This document shows, piece after piece, positions 22,471 to 34,354 of a DNA stretch of 64,000 nucleotides. The DNA is from Hydractinia symbiolongicarpus (Eukaryota > Cnidaria > Hydrozoa > Anthoathecata > Hydractiniidae). A program made the position numbers and the translations under genes. The notes under the pieces are model-generated. The model worked only from the letters and a program-made list of their open reading frames with translations. It was not told the origin of the DNA and made no database searches. Position 1 is the first letter of the stretch. The number at the start of each line of letters is the position of its first letter. The stretch is taken from assembly GCF_029227915.1 (NCBI RefSeq), contig NC_079886.1, forward strand, positions 18,016,501-18,080,500, read 5' to 3'.

Positions 22471-23184
22471 ATATGCAACGTGCTGACGAGATTTTGAATT
22501 TTATGTTTTAAAATAAGACGCTTATTAAATAAAATCAAGGACACCACAATATAGTTTTATCTTCTCTCTTTAACTGAACAATTCTTCACCTGGCCTCTCA
22601 TTGCAGATTATTGCCAGACTTAGATTCAACCTTATAGTACCACCTTATCTTGCAGTAACTCAACTTCGTGTGGACATACTTTTAACTTCTGCCATAACCT
22701 AAACTGTAATTACTCTTGAATTAACTTGCCCATGCGAAGAGAGCATGGAAACTTGCATGGAGGTTAATAAATAATCGTCACTTTGTTCCGTCATGAGATC
22801 AAACAATAATTGGTCTATGCATTTTTTTGCTGTTGAAGTATGAGCTAGGGGTTTTGTTCTGAAACAGTTAGAATCTTCCTCCGTTGCTTCGGCTTTTCTA
22901 ACATGGCTTTGCGTTCCACTCTTAAATCTCTTAGTGAGTCATCTATGCGATCGTCGTTTTACATTTGGCTTTCTGGAGATTCTTTGTCTTGGATTCATCC
23001 TGGTAGGGATCCACAACATACGGCTCAATTGACACCAACTATTTCAAATAAATTATCTTAAGTCACATAGTAAAGCAACTTCTACCAGTAGCTTTAAGGA
23101 CACGAATCCCCAGGGCGTAAAAAGGAGCTTCACCACCTTGCATGCACAAGAATCACTAAGCAGCAACAGCGGATTGCTTAGTTT

Positions 23185-23790
23185 GGGCAACACTGTTACA
23201 TTAATTTCATTTTGCAACATTTTTATGTCTTAGCCCCAGTCGCCGCAGCCATCTCTGCAAATAATTCTAATATCCTCCAAGATACCAGTGAACCCTTTTT
23301 CATTTTTCTAAATGCATTGAAATGCCATGTTTCTAATGCAACGTGCGCTGTTTTTAATATGTTCACTCAGCAAAATGCCCTAGAGATTCTTGAGTATCTC
23401 ATACCAGAGTTGTCGTTAGCTTTTCCTTTTTTGGTAAATTATTTAACACTCGTGTGAAAATCCGTACTACTTGCAACGCTTGCAATAATATTAGCACCTC
23501 TGAGCAAGTAAGTCAATTTCTTCAGCTGCCCATGACATCGACTGTACAATCTTCGCTATATAACGTTTTGGAGAGCGAAGAATTATCAGGCGTTACTGCC
23601 ATCCACACTGCAACAGTTGAAAAAGAGGTCGCAGAGTGCAGTTCACTTTTGATTCTGCAATTAAAACGCTTTGCCTATAACAAAGGTCTTGTGCTCTAGA
23701 ATTTGAACAATAGCTGTTACACTACTGTTGCTTATACCCAAGTTCATGGTAAGTGGTTTCATTGCAACGACAGAGCAGTGGTCCCTTGCT
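23185..23790 (+). pseudogene. USP-type deubiquitinase domain of copy D
   Basis: It contains the Cys box with a frame change inside it (near 23190), a long frame from 23212 with the QQD box, a second frame from 23454 with the zinc-ribbon half and the LQLKRF box characteristic of peptidase C19, and a stop followed by the terminal CNDRAV box. The His box position reads SCYTT where copy B has GHYTT, so the catalytic His is lost here. Confidence 0.7.
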
Positions 23791-23864
23791 AAAAAAGATG
23801 GCTAAATGGTGTACAACCTTTCTTCCTTTTCCTTGAAGAGCTTAGGTCTTATTCTAATTTTTTT

Positions 23865-24065
23865 TGTAGTCTTGTCTTTGGAAAGTGACGACTCCACTTA
23901 TTACCCCAGTCAAATTAAAAGAGAAAAACGTAACGACTCCACTTATTACCCCAGTCGAGAGAAAACCAAAAACAAAAACAAAATAAAAATTATGTCAGCA
24001 AGGGGGGGTTGACTGCACTGGTCTTATCTTTGGAGAGTGACGACTCACTTTTTACCCAAGTCAAG
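23865..24065 (+). repeat. 3'-UTR tandem repeat of the USP retrotransposon (copy D)
   Basis: Three imperfect units read as CTTTGGAAAGTGACGACTCC followed by ACTTATTACCCCAGTC, inverted relative to copies B and F as expected from the opposite orientation. Confidence 0.85.
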
Positions 24066-24135
24066 AGTAGGACAAATAAAAAGTTATGGATGAAAAGAAT
24101 GTCTAGTTCCTGCTGAACACTTTCGCAGACCTCTT

Positions 24136-27100
24136 TTGAGGTGACTGAATGGCTCATCATTGTACTAGATAGGTAGAATACATTAAATTAACACATAAAG
24201 TGAAAAAGTTGTGAAAAGGAATGTAGTATGTATATCAAATTTTGTGTTTACGATACGCATCGTGCTATGTCCGCCAGATGAGCTGACATTTACTATCCTG
24301 CTTCAAAGAGCATAAACGTGCGGGAACGCCCGTAGCGAGTCATTTTCGGGTGTGTGGTAGTGACGTAACAATGGTTGACCTCAAAATACTTGGTTGTTTA
24401 AAGTCTGTTTCTAACTTAATGACTTCGAAAGCGTTGTTAATTGAGGCTATTAAGCTGAATCTGAACACAAAGGACGAGTATAGAAGCCGTACATTAACAA
24501 TAAAAATTTAATATTTATTTTTTGTGCCCCTTTGAGACTTTTTAATATGATACGTTTATGTGTAGGATTTTTGTGATATAGTGATAGTTTTTTACAACGG
24601 TTTTAACTGTTTTTATCATGTTTTTCGACCTGATGATAACAATTTAATTTTTGAAATATATTGTGTACAAAATAAATACATTATTGGTCCATTTTGTGTT
24701 AATATTAAGAATGCTTCTATCTTGACACAAATAAATAAAGCCTTTTAACGGAATCAGAAGATTTTGTTCTGTAAATACCAATAACAACGATACGATTTGC
24801 AGCTGCGACTTTTCTTTTTCCAAAGTTTAACAAAAGTTATTGGTTTTGGCGGACGGTGTCAATGAATGTGGCTGGTGTCTTGCAGGAGGCAGGGGATGCT
24901 TACTCAAGGGCCCGCACCAGATCCCAAGAACGACTGAATTTCACCAATCCTCGTGTTTCCACATTCATAGGTGTTTGTTTCAGTACAGTCGAAATCCATT
25001 AACTTTCCGATTATCCCTGTAAAGGGGAGAATGCAGAAGTTCTCCAGCAGCTTCTTATTCTTTGGAGAGAAACCTCCTTTTTTAATTAAACTTTCCGTCT
25101 TAAAAGACTAGTTTTATCTGCATTGCGATGTAGTTACTCCTATTCTGAAAAAGAATAAAGAAAGTGTACAAAATTTAGTTCCTGTAAGACAGAAAGTTTT
25201 AATGCCCTGACTGTTGGTTGAAAAGCATGTAGACAAAGTTCACATATTCTACTCAGTTTTATTGTTTCGCTTTTTTTCGTTAAATTCTATTTCACATATA
25301 CGTTTGTGAATTTTTGTAGTGAGCATAATTACACGTTTTTTTATAAGAAACCTAAATATTTGCTGAGTCATGTCATTTGTTAAAGTTTAATCTCAGAGAT
25401 TCCTGAACCTAATAAAGTTTCTTGAATGTTTCTTAAAACATGGACTGTCTAAGATGTTGGTTTCTTCTATAGACTTCTTTTTTATTACAAAAATATGTAT
25501 GCCTACATTTTATATTAAAAAAATACCACATTTTGGTGATGTAATCGCTTACTTCATGTTGCCTAACTTACAGTAATTGTGGTGTGATGCTGGTAGGTTG
25601 ATCATGATAAGTTTTACAGTATTGGTAGGGTACGGATGAGATATAGATGCAACTCAATGTCAAATTTCTTTGTAATTGTTAAAACCATATTGCTGTAATG
25701 TTAAAGCACCTTGTTTAGGTTGCATTTGGTGTGGTATGTTAAAAATGAGCATAATGCTGTAATAGTAATGCTCCTATTTCAGGTTTTGAATTTGAATGCG
25801 CATTTTTTTAAACAGCTCGTTTATAAGCAACTGAACTGGATACGAAAATTATTGAACAACTTTAGTTCTGTACAAATATAAGCACAAGCAAGAATTATTT
25901 TTTTTACAAAAATAGAAAGAGACATGCTTTTCAAACAATTGAAAAAAAAAAGATAAATCCAAAACATTTTTGTTCTACACTTCAGTTTATTTTTAAGATT
26001 TACAAAAATTAGTTGAATAAAATTAAGCAACCATTAAGAAACTTCAGACGTAGATATTGGCTAAAAATCATTTGAGATCTGACCAAAATCCAAGTTGCTT
26101 AGAAAAAAATTGTGTATAACCACACAGGTGATGGTAACATTACCATGGATACATTTGATATACAGTTGCATATCTATTTTATTCGTACGTACGATCATCA
26201 TACCACAATACCATACCGTTTTGACTTATCGCAATGAACTTATCGTCTCCACCCTACCGATCATCATATCACAATTACCATACCGTTTTATCTTTACTCA
26301 ATCAACATATGGAGTGTGTGGAGGAGGAGAAGCATGACTAAATGCAACTTGAACAAGGTGCACATGCAACCTGAACAAGGTGCATTAACATTACAGTATT
26401 GTGTTACTGTGAGCGATCCGGTGATTTACGAATAGAAAGGAAAAACATATTAGCCCGGCTAAATGTATCCAAACTCCACATTAAGGATGCGTCCCTATTG
26501 ATTTCAGTAGTTTAGAGATATATACAAAATGGAAAAAAATCATCCGCCACAAATATAGAGTTGTGTGTTTGTCCTTAGCTTATATACATTAGTACTGCTA
26601 ATATCATTTTTAGAAGTTCTTCTTTCAAATTAGATGGATACAGATTAGACAAAAAACTGTAGAAGGAATGGAGACTAGCGCTTTGTCGGTTCCAAATTAT
26701 TACTGTGAGAAATTATTAGAGATTCCTACCTGCAGAGACAGCAGGATGGGGTGATTTAAGACCGGGGTTGCAAGTCATTTGAATGTTATGGTGATATGAA
26801 ACTTGTAATGATAATTGAAGATTGTCGTTGAAACAGTCATAAATTATGTAAAAGAGTCTAAATTGTAAATATCTTTAATTTATATATAAATGTCTTTATC
26901 GTGAAATTAATTGAATAACATTACTTTAACAGCTTGTTGTAATTTACGTGCGAGATTAGTGATTCGGTTTAACTTTGTGCCTGCCCATGATACAGTATGA
27001 CATAAGTGACTGCAGAAAAATAATGTTAACTGCTCAAAAATGTTTGGCAGTCACTTCAGTTTTTCTTAATATTGGGAGTGGCCACGTCTAAAGAGGGTAA

Positions 27101-27740
27101 GACGTACTGCAACCTCGTCCCCAGGACTTGACTATTTCTTAATACAAATCAAAAGCCTGTACGAATCAAAGACAAGAATACATAACTTTTGATGCAATAG
27201 ACGTTGATACACATGCTTCGCAGTTTAATTTTTTTTAAAACGCATTGGCGAAAGTGGATAGACCAATAAGAACTCTGTGAAATGGTCTATGGATAGGCTT
27301 GGTTCCGCAACAAAGAAGATCTGACTTTAAAAATGTTTAATGGAGACAAATCAGGAGTGCTAAAGTAAGCAATAGGCAACTTCCCAGCACATTTTCACCC
27401 TTCAATGCGGCCATCGGCGAATGTTTGCTAAAAGGAAGAAGTGCAAGGGCGTGTAAATAGTCACTTTAAAAAAAAAAGAAGATGCACATTATTGGCAAGG
27501 GAACATTTTATCTCTTCTAATAAAAAATTTTCCAACATGTGCAAGAAGTTAGTTCTCGCGATATTGAAGTCGGTACATTCTGGTTAGTTTAATATAGAAA
27601 TAAGTTAATGGAAATGGAACAATAAACGCTGCCTTGTTTATTTTCATTTTTTGTACTGTTTTTATTCTAGTAATCTTTGACTATGGCTGCACCGTCTTCC
27701 GCAACAGTGATACTTGATCGGTGAAATTTTCTTTTGAAAA
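24136..27740. other. Long stretch without recognised genes
   Basis: No coding domain was seen on either strand. An imperfect direct duplication occurs near 26190-26300 (CGATCATCAT, CACAAT, ACCATACCGTTTT). Near 27105-27125 the string CAACCTCGTCCCCAGGACTT resembles a motif also partly present at 9128 (CTCGTCCCCAG). This is probably old non-coding and TE-derived DNA. Confidence 0.45.
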
Positions 27741-27800
27741 TGAATATTAATGATCAGACCTTCTCTTGTAAAAAGGGAGAATTGTGCTTTTAGAGGTATT
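27741..27800 (+). repeat. USP-family 3' tail, left half (copy G)
   Basis: CTCTTGTAAAAAGGGAGAATTGTGCTTTTAGAGGTATT resembles the tail of copy B up to the stem-loop; the Harbinger element interrupts it at 27801. The remaining half continues at 30419. Confidence 0.7.
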
Positions 27801-27888
27801 AGGGTGTTTTAGCAAAGCGACGCGAACGGCAAGACGACGCCATTTTTTGTCGTTGTGGCTCACCGTTAGCGTCCTCTCTCAATTCAAA

Positions 27889-28900
27889 ATGGCTACAAGC
27901 AGAAGTTTGAAATCGGCAAGAGATGCTCTTGTTCTCTGTTATGCTTCAAGTTTACTCGATGATATAGAATTTGCAGTTCTGTATGATATGAACGAATCAA
28001 GAGAAATCTTTCCGTACTGGAAATTTCAAGAATTTGATTTGGATACGTTAGACGAGGCAGAATGCCACACAGAATTGCGATTCTCATCACAACATATATA
28101 CGAACTTGCTAGATTACTAGGAATTCCAGCTAGGATAGTGACCCCGCAGAGAATAACATGTAGTGGAATATAAGCGCTATGCATCATGCTAAAACGATTA
28201 GCAACCCATGCAGATATAGTGATATGGTACCTTTTTTGGAAGAGATCAAACTGAGATATGCATAATATTCAATTATGTTCTCAACTTTCTGTATAATAAT
28301 CATCATCATAGATTAGAATCATGGAACCAGTGGTTTTTACAACCAAGAATGTTACAGCTTTATGCCCAGACCATCCATGACAAAGGTGCTCCCTTGCATA
28401 ACTGTTTTGGTTTTATAGATGGCACAGTTATACATATATGCCGACCTAAATTGAACCAAAGAGTTGTATACAATGGACATAAAAGGTTGCATGCGCTCAA
28501 ATTTCAAAGTATAGCCCTTCCTAATGGTCTCATTGGAAACTTGGCTGGCCCGTTTGAGGGAAGGAGACACGATAGTACAATGCTATATGAATCAAGTCTT
28601 CTTCAAAACCTTCAGAGAGTAGCATTCCACAATGGACAACCGCTATGTGTTTATGGAGACCCAGCTTATCCCTTGAACGTTCATTTGCAATGTCCTTTTC
28701 AAACAGCAAATCTAACTCTAGATCAACAAATGTATAACAAAGCCATGAGCAAAGTGAGGATAAGTGTTGAATGGCTTTTCGGAGATGTACGAAATTATTT
28801 CAAATTTGTAGATTATAAAAAGGGCTTGAAGCTTGGACTCTCGCCAATTGCAGAATGCACATACATGCTTATATGGAAATATTGTGTCAGAATATTTTGA
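27889..28900 (+). pseudogene. Harbinger transposase (DDE_Tnp_4)
   Basis: The likely start is ATG 27889 (MATSRSLKSARDAL), inside a frame open from 27784. The N-part (FDLDTLDEAECHTELRF, then IYELARLLGIPARI) is typical of Harbinger transposases. A TAA stop at about 28171 and a frame change separate it from the catalytic part (28349-28900): first Asp in CFGFIDGTVIHICRP, second Asp in CVYGDPAYPL, and Glu in VRISVEWLFGD. PFEGRRHDSTML lies between the first two. The C-terminal end is close to the family's usual one. One stop and at least one frameshift make it inactive, but the DDE residues remain. Confidence 0.88.
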
Positions 28901-29193
28901 TTTACGACCGCCAACCCTGCAGGAATACTTTCAATGAAAAATATTGTTCTTTCTTATAGCTTATGTATATCATGAATAAAACAATCTATAATATAAAACA
29001 TGTATGTCATGTACAAAGATGTGTAAAATATGCATAGTAATAACAGAATATGATGCATGAAAAGAAAAAAAAACTGTATAATGATATGTGTAAATAATAG
29101 GCTCTGTGTGTAAGACTATTTTAGGAATCATATAAACAAAATGACTCAACATAAATATATCTATATACAGTAAAACAAGTCTCTTGAATCACA

Positions 29194-29940
29194 TTACATA
29201 TCCTTCCTCACCAATGCTTGAATCAAAGCTAATGTTTGCTTTTGTTGTTGGGCCATCATGGTCTGAAACTGCTCAGACTGGCTCTGCGATTGCTTAGCGA
29301 ATAATTCCAACACATCATTAGTATACCGCTGCTGATGCAACAACATTTGCTGGAATTCGTTTCTTGCATTAGTATTTGACTCGATTTCACGTGTTTTCAG
29401 TTCTCGATCACTTTCGATTTTTTCTTTCAAAAACGATAATGTATCAATATTAGATCTTCTGGTCTTCTTTTCCTTTGCAGGTTCATCTTCATTTTTTCGC
29501 TTTTTGGTCTCCTTAAAAGTTTCCATAGCAGTTGAACGTATGTCAAGAGCCTTCTGTTTCTCTTGGTTTTCTATTTCATTTTTTGCAGATTTTTCTTCCT
29601 CTTTTCTCATCTCAGAGTCTGCACTCATATCCATTAAGTCTTGTAACAGTATTTCACTTTCAGTGGGTTCAGAACCAGCAATTCCAGTTGCTTTTTTTCT
29701 GCATTATTTTGTGCAGAAAATTTCTTCATAAGATTTGTTATTCTATCTCTGACAGCACGTGCGGTGACCATAAAACCATCAATTGCATTAAGATTTGTGG
29801 CAACAGCCTGCCAATCATTCGATCTCTCTCTAGAACCAGAATTTTGTGTGAATAAACCACTGGCCGCAACTTCTCTCATCATAAGTACATCTTTAGCTTC
29901 AGTCCACCGCATGAAATCTATATATGTAAAAATACAGAGA
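29194..29940 (-). pseudogene. Harbinger Myb/SANT-like accessory protein
   Basis: The minus strand encodes a SANT/Myb-like N-domain (FMRWTEAKDVLMMREV, then DWQAVATNLN, RAVRDRITNLMKKF; 29915-29710). After a frame change near 29640-29700, a Lys/Glu-rich coiled-coil region with a nuclear-localisation-like stretch (KKRKNEDEPAKEKKTRR) follows, then a Gln-rich helix ending at 29194. In Harbinger elements this second protein binds DNA and carries the transposase into the nucleus; that role is from family knowledge. The order and orientation relative to the transposase are the usual ones. Confidence 0.8.
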
Positions 29941-30418
29941 AATGATTGAAGAACATACAAGAAGCAATATTTTCATAGCTAGTCCTAGCTGGGTTATCTA
30001 TATGCCCTATGCCCTCAGGAAACTCAGGAATAGACATTATCAAGAACTTTCACTTTCCACAACGTTTTCCAGCAACAAATTTGACTTTCGTTTTCATCCT
30101 TCGATGAAAAAAGATTGTAAACATTCTTAAAGTTTCTCAACAAACATACAGAAAACTTGTTTGTACATTCAGTACATATACTGACTTAAAATTAATTGAA
30201 ATAAAGTCAATATACATTTTTTTACTTACTTTTTCTTGCCTAATGAAGAATTTTCCGCAGCCATTTTATCCAGGTTTCACCAGAACGCCAAAGCAACACT
30301 TTTGAGGTCGTGAACGCGACTCCACGATAGGGGACGCACAGATTTTTGTAGATACCAGTCCCTTTTTGCTCAGGTGATTCTCCCGATCGAAGTCCGCGTC
30401 CTCTTGCTAAAACAGCCT

Positions 30419-30525
30419 ATTGTCTCTAGAGGAGTACAACCTCTAGCTTATTTCCAAAGACCTAACAGGTTGAGTTCATCATTGCGGTGGCCTGCCACCT
30501 CTTTGTAAATTATTTTCTTATATAC
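30419..30525 (+). repeat. USP-family 3' tail, right half (copy G) with stem-loop
   Basis: CTCTAGAGGAGTACAACCTCTAG forms the terminal stem-loop, followed by CTTATTTCCAAAGACC and CACCTCTTTGTAAATTATTTTCT, matching the end of copy B (6590-6497) nearly base for base. Similarity to copy B stops at about 30525, which helps define the element's 3' end. Confidence 0.8.
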
Positions 30526-31127
30526 TTCACTATAGTCTGATTTCCGAATGTACCGGCAATTCCATTGCACCTTGCAGCTTCCCAGCTCCGCTTAAATCAA
30601 CGGTGCAAAACAGAATTGACAACAAGTTTTCCGTCATCGCAATTGTGAAGACCTTAATTGAGTCTTTAAACATGCCAATCATGAAATTAGTCTTAAGCTG
30701 TTGCAATTGCGACCACCAAGCTTTAAGTCAAAGTTTGTGGTGAGATGATCCTCGCATGTGCGGCACACTAGTATAATAATCGCGTGAAAATAACATTGAT
30801 AGGCGGCTAGTATATCATTCCGAACGGCTTCAACTAATCATTCCCATCAAAGTTCCATAAATAATTAGGCTCATTTGATTTATAGTGCCTTTTTTCAACC
30901 TCTATGCTTTGCGTGTGGATGAGCCTTCAGAATAAAAAAGATCTCTTATAGTTTTCATGACTAAAGCACATGGCGCGAAATTCTTTTTTGTGACTCAATC
31001 TATGCCACATAGTTCTGTAGGCAATAAAACTTGCTTTTTCGTCGATTTCATGCCAAACTGCATCAACAACACCTGCGAGATGTTCCTTTGCAAAAAAATT
31101 TTTTGGATTTTTTTCTTTAAAGTCGTT
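30526..31127. other. No gene recognised
   Basis: AT-rich sequence between the Harbinger insertion site and the Gypsy LTR. The short frames here show no domain. Confidence 0.4.
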
Positions 31128-31269
31128 TGTCATGAAAGTGATAACAGTAATGGACCAAAACAATGGCTTTATTCAGCATAAAGAACTTTAGTATATGTTA
31201 GTAGTACAGTATATAGATCTAAAGAAATAAAACAAAATATAAGTGAGGAAGCACAACAATTTCATAACA
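31128..31269 (-). repeat. 3' LTR of the truncated Gypsy element
   Basis: The termini TG...CA extend into a short inverted repeat (TGTYATGAAA). On the minus strand it contains AATAAAG as a possible poly(A) signal. No second copy was found, so the boundaries rest on termini and the polypurine tract only. Confidence 0.65.
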
Positions 31270-33530
31270 TTCTCCCACAGTTAAGGGTTCACTGATCGTC
31301 TTCGAAACCATACATCTGAGGTTTTCTGATCGTACGTTAGATCGTCTTAAATTGTTTTCGAGTTCTTTTTCAACTTCATCTGGCCGTATCTCTGTTACTT
31401 CTACAGTTTCTTTTTGAGCAGTTTTCTTTGGAGCAATGTCTACATCTTCGTTAATTTTTGGAATTTCAACGCTGTTCGTTTGGTCTTTCACTTCAGAATC
31501 CCTTAAACAGGGTGCTAAATCAGAAAGTGAAACAGTAGATTCTCGACCATCGTTGTGTCGAAAGTGAGCATGAGTTGGGTTGACGTGGGTCAGCTCTACC
31601 TCTTCAACCAGATCATCATGTTTGCTAGAACGTACAAACTTGCGCAGGTAGACAGGACCTGGAGATAACCATGAAGGCATTGAGGTTCCTTGTTTTGATT
31701 TTTGATTGAATTTAAAAAAAACGTTCATGTGGTGTTGCATTTGTTGCTGTTGATAACAAGGAACGAATTGAATGCAAAACATCAGGTAATACTTTTTCCC
31801 AATGTGTAATCGGTAAGTCGGCAGATGATAGGGCTAGTATAACTGCCTTCCAGATAACACCGTGATAACGTTCAACCTGACCATTAATGATGGAATGATA
31901 AGGTGTGCTGTGGTTTGTTGCGATCTTTCGACTAGTTAGGTACTTGGCAAGATCTGACGACATAAATGATTTTCCTCTATCTGATTGTGTATATCCTGGC
32001 ATTCCGCATAAGGTAAAGATTGAATTGAGACATTTAATGACAGTAGGAGTCGAAATATCTGGACAAGGCATCGCAAACGGAAAGCGAGAATACATCAATA
32101 ACAGTCAAAATATACTTGTTTCGAGTAATTCAAGGTAAAAAACCTTTGAAATCGCAAGTTCCATTCTCCATGTCTGTATCTTATTGGTCTTAATTTTGGT
32201 ACGCCTTCGGTTGTCAAAATATACTTGTTTCGGGTAATTCAAGGTAAAAAACCTTTGAAATTGCAAGTTCCATTCTCCATGTCTGTATCTTATTGGTCTT
32301 AATCTTGGTACGCCTTCGATTGTCAAACATTTAAGATACAGATCGTTGATCGGTTACTAAAGTAAAGTGTTGACGTGACAGTAGGTGATTCATTTTTCTG
32401 ACAGCTTCAATGATTGCGAGGGCTTCCTTCTCAGCAGTAGAATACCATTTTTCACTTTTAGATAACGTTTTGGACATGAAAGCAACTGGTCGACCATTTT
32501 GATTAAGCGATGCAGATATAGCAGTATCAGAAGCATTACACTCGACTTCAAATGGCGTATCTTCATCGATTAAGGCTAGTACTACTCTTCGAAGCTCTGT
32601 TTTGATAGCGTTAAAAGACTCAATAGCAGCTTTGTTTAATGAAAAAGTTTCGGTTTCTGCCAGTGGACAAACTTTGAGAAAATTGAGGTATCCACTTGGC
32701 ATAGTAAGCGAACATACCAAGGGCTCGACGAAGAGATGCAGTACTTGAAGGTGGTGGAAATTCCAATAATGGACGTAATCTTTCTGGGTCCGGCTGGATA
32801 CCTTTGTCACTAATTCTGTACCCAAGAATGTCTATTACTGGAGAATATTGAATAGTTTTTGGCCCATTAAGTGTTATGTTCCTCTTTTTAAACATTCAAC
32901 ATTAAACATTCGTATCATTAATTTGTTTACCAGTGATAACAAGATTTGGCTGTGTTCCACAGAATTCGAATATTACATTCTTATGCTGTTTTTGGAAACC
33001 GTATCCAAGGATAACATCACTGCACAGGTTCTGAAGTATATCTACTTTGACATTCTCGTAGACATGGTCATTTAACGATATGGTTAACGTACAGCTTCCA
33101 AGAACTGCATACTGCATCGAGGTTAGTGCCATGGACACCTTTTTTCCGAAGAAGTTATTGGGATGTTTAATGATTTAAAAGCTTTCTCGCTGATAAAATT
33201 ATCGGAACTACAAGAGTCGATTAGAGCGTCCAATGTGGTAGCATTAATAGTGACTTGTACTGAAGCATGACAAAGATTGGATGGGGAAGCAGCTGATATG
33301 GCACAAAGTATTGGAGAGTAGATAGCTGACAAGTTAAAATCCTTGGCTTTGTTTTTAGTTGACTGACAAGTGCTTGAGAAATGTCCGGTTTTGGAGCAAT
33401 TATAACAAGTGGCGTCTCGAGCTGGACATAATGATCGGTTTGCATGCACATTCTTAAAGTCCAAAATTTCGTCGTAGGTAAATCCTTTTCTGAAGTGCTG
33501 TATACAACATCTCAAAACTTTCCTTACCAC
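31219..33530 (-). pseudogene. Gypsy gag-end/protease/RNase H/integrase relic
   Basis: In minus order there is a CCHC knuckle (CYNCSKTGHFSSTC, near 33400) and an aspartic protease site (LDALIDSCSSDNFIS, near 33210) in which the usual DSG reads DSC. The protease C-part follows (SDVILGYGFQKQH, near 33010), then the RT thumb (ILGYRISDKGIQPDPERL, near 32820), RNase H (PFEVECNASDTAISASL and STAEKEALAIIEAV, near 32560-32400), the integrase core (SDRGKSFMSSDLAKYL and STPYHSIINGQVERYHG, near 31990-31860), and a C-terminal tail (31780-31220; PSWLSPGPVYLRKFVRS). A 109-bp tandem duplication lies between RNase H and integrase. Frame changes separate every block. Confidence 0.8.
32104..32321. repeat. 109-bp tandem duplication within the Gypsy relic
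   Basis: Two adjacent 109-bp units (32104-32212 and 32213-32321) differ at about four positions. The sequence lies between the RNase H and integrase codons. Confidence 0.9.
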
Positions 33531-34354
33531 ACATTAACCAGTACTTATTTTAAAATTACAACTCAAGAATTCCGTTAATTTTTTAAAATATAGCGCAGAG
33601 CATGTGTTGATAGAGCGGGTTAACATCTACGACGGTTTTTTTTAATAACTCCTTATTGCTTTGTTATATGGCTATGATACTTACTGAGTTTCAATATTTA
33701 TCTATTTGACACCTGCATGCTAAATTTTTAGGTCCCATACCTTTCAGAGGCTTTGATATTGGCCATTACTCGAAACTACCCCTAAAAATCTCTATGAAAT
33801 CCTTATAATGGCGAAAATATAATAACTCCTCTAAGGATTAACCTTAGAACTTAAAACTTGCAGCACAACTTTGTTTCATCAAGAAGAATCATTTTGAATC
33901 CGAAAATTGGCAAAACCGGATTTTCGGGCAATTTTTGGCAATTTTTCATCCGATCCATGTAAAAACCGGAAGATATGTTACATAACTTTTATTTAGCTTT
34001 CAGAAACTTCAAACAGAATGTAAAAATTCGCTCTAGAGCAAAAGTAATAAAATTTTAAACAGATAGTGGCATTTTTAACAATTTTCAAGCTTCTGATGAC
34101 GTCACAGAAAATGTGCCGACGCAAGCAAAAATTTATTGCCGCCATTTTGTTCCTTTTATGACGTACTATAAGTGTGCTAAGTTTGATTCAATTTAAACAA
34201 TCCTATGAAAAGTTATTGAGGGGGGGGGGGCGGAGGTATGTTCAAAAAAACCCCTGACCGAATAGGGTTAAAGAAAAAAAGCTAAAACAAACTTTTACAC
34301 TTTGCAGAGAGAGTTAAATCACTTTTATTAACATAACTCTAATATATAGAAAAT
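33531..34354. other. No gene recognised
   Basis: AT-rich non-coding sequence with a G-run near 34219-34230. It separates the truncated Gypsy relic from non-LTR copy E. Confidence 0.4.

Larger units (their letters stand above)
22588..24135 (+). mobile_element. Non-LTR retrotransposon copy D: RLE - USP - 3' tail
   Basis: It begins inside the endonuclease (LPDLDST near 22610, then VPPYLAVTQLR). The Pro of the PD motif is replaced by Val (QLRVDI). ELTCPCEESMET follows. The USP starts at SLGNT (23185) and a frameshift sits within the Cys box. The QQD box reads FTQQNALEILEYL (near 23370), the zinc-ribbon half TTCNAC (near 23467), then LLILQLKRFAYN (near 23650-23685) and the terminal KWFHCNDRAV (near 23755). 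Three inverted 3'-UTR repeat units follow (23865-24065), then the conserved segment CTAGTTCCTGCTGA (24105). This copy best shows the 3' part of the USP and its direct continuity with the 3' UTR. Confidence 0.8.
27801..30418. mobile_element. PIF/Harbinger DNA transposon (2618 bp), structurally complete
   Basis: The terminal inverted repeats start AGGGTGTTTTAGCAA (left, 27801) and AGGCTGTTTTAGCAA (right, reverse complement of the end at 30418), with further matches (GACGCG) inward. A 3-bp duplication, ATT (27798-27800 and 30419-30421), flanks it, the size expected for PIF/Harbinger. It carries the two standard genes: a transposase (+) and a Myb/SANT-like DNA-binding protein (-), convergent. Both are mutated. 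It sits inside a copy of the USP-element tail, and removing it plus one ATT restores continuity with the tail of copy B. Confidence 0.88.
31128..33530 (-). mobile_element. Gypsy/Ty3-type retrotransposon, 5'-truncated
   Basis: A 142-bp LTR-like sequence at the left (31128-31269) has ends TGTCATGAAA and TTTCATAACA, and a polypurine tract on the minus strand (TGTGGGAGAA, plus 31270-31279) lies next to it. Minus-strand pol and gag-end fragments follow in order up to 33530. The right (5') LTR is absent and most of the RT palm is deleted between the protease and the RT thumb. This is a different Gypsy lineage from the element at 13.6-16.9 kb. Confidence 0.8.

Noticed and set aside
24840-25022. 60-codon plus-strand frame with Cys and Gly
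   Set aside because: Too short, no domain, no supporting splice or context signals.
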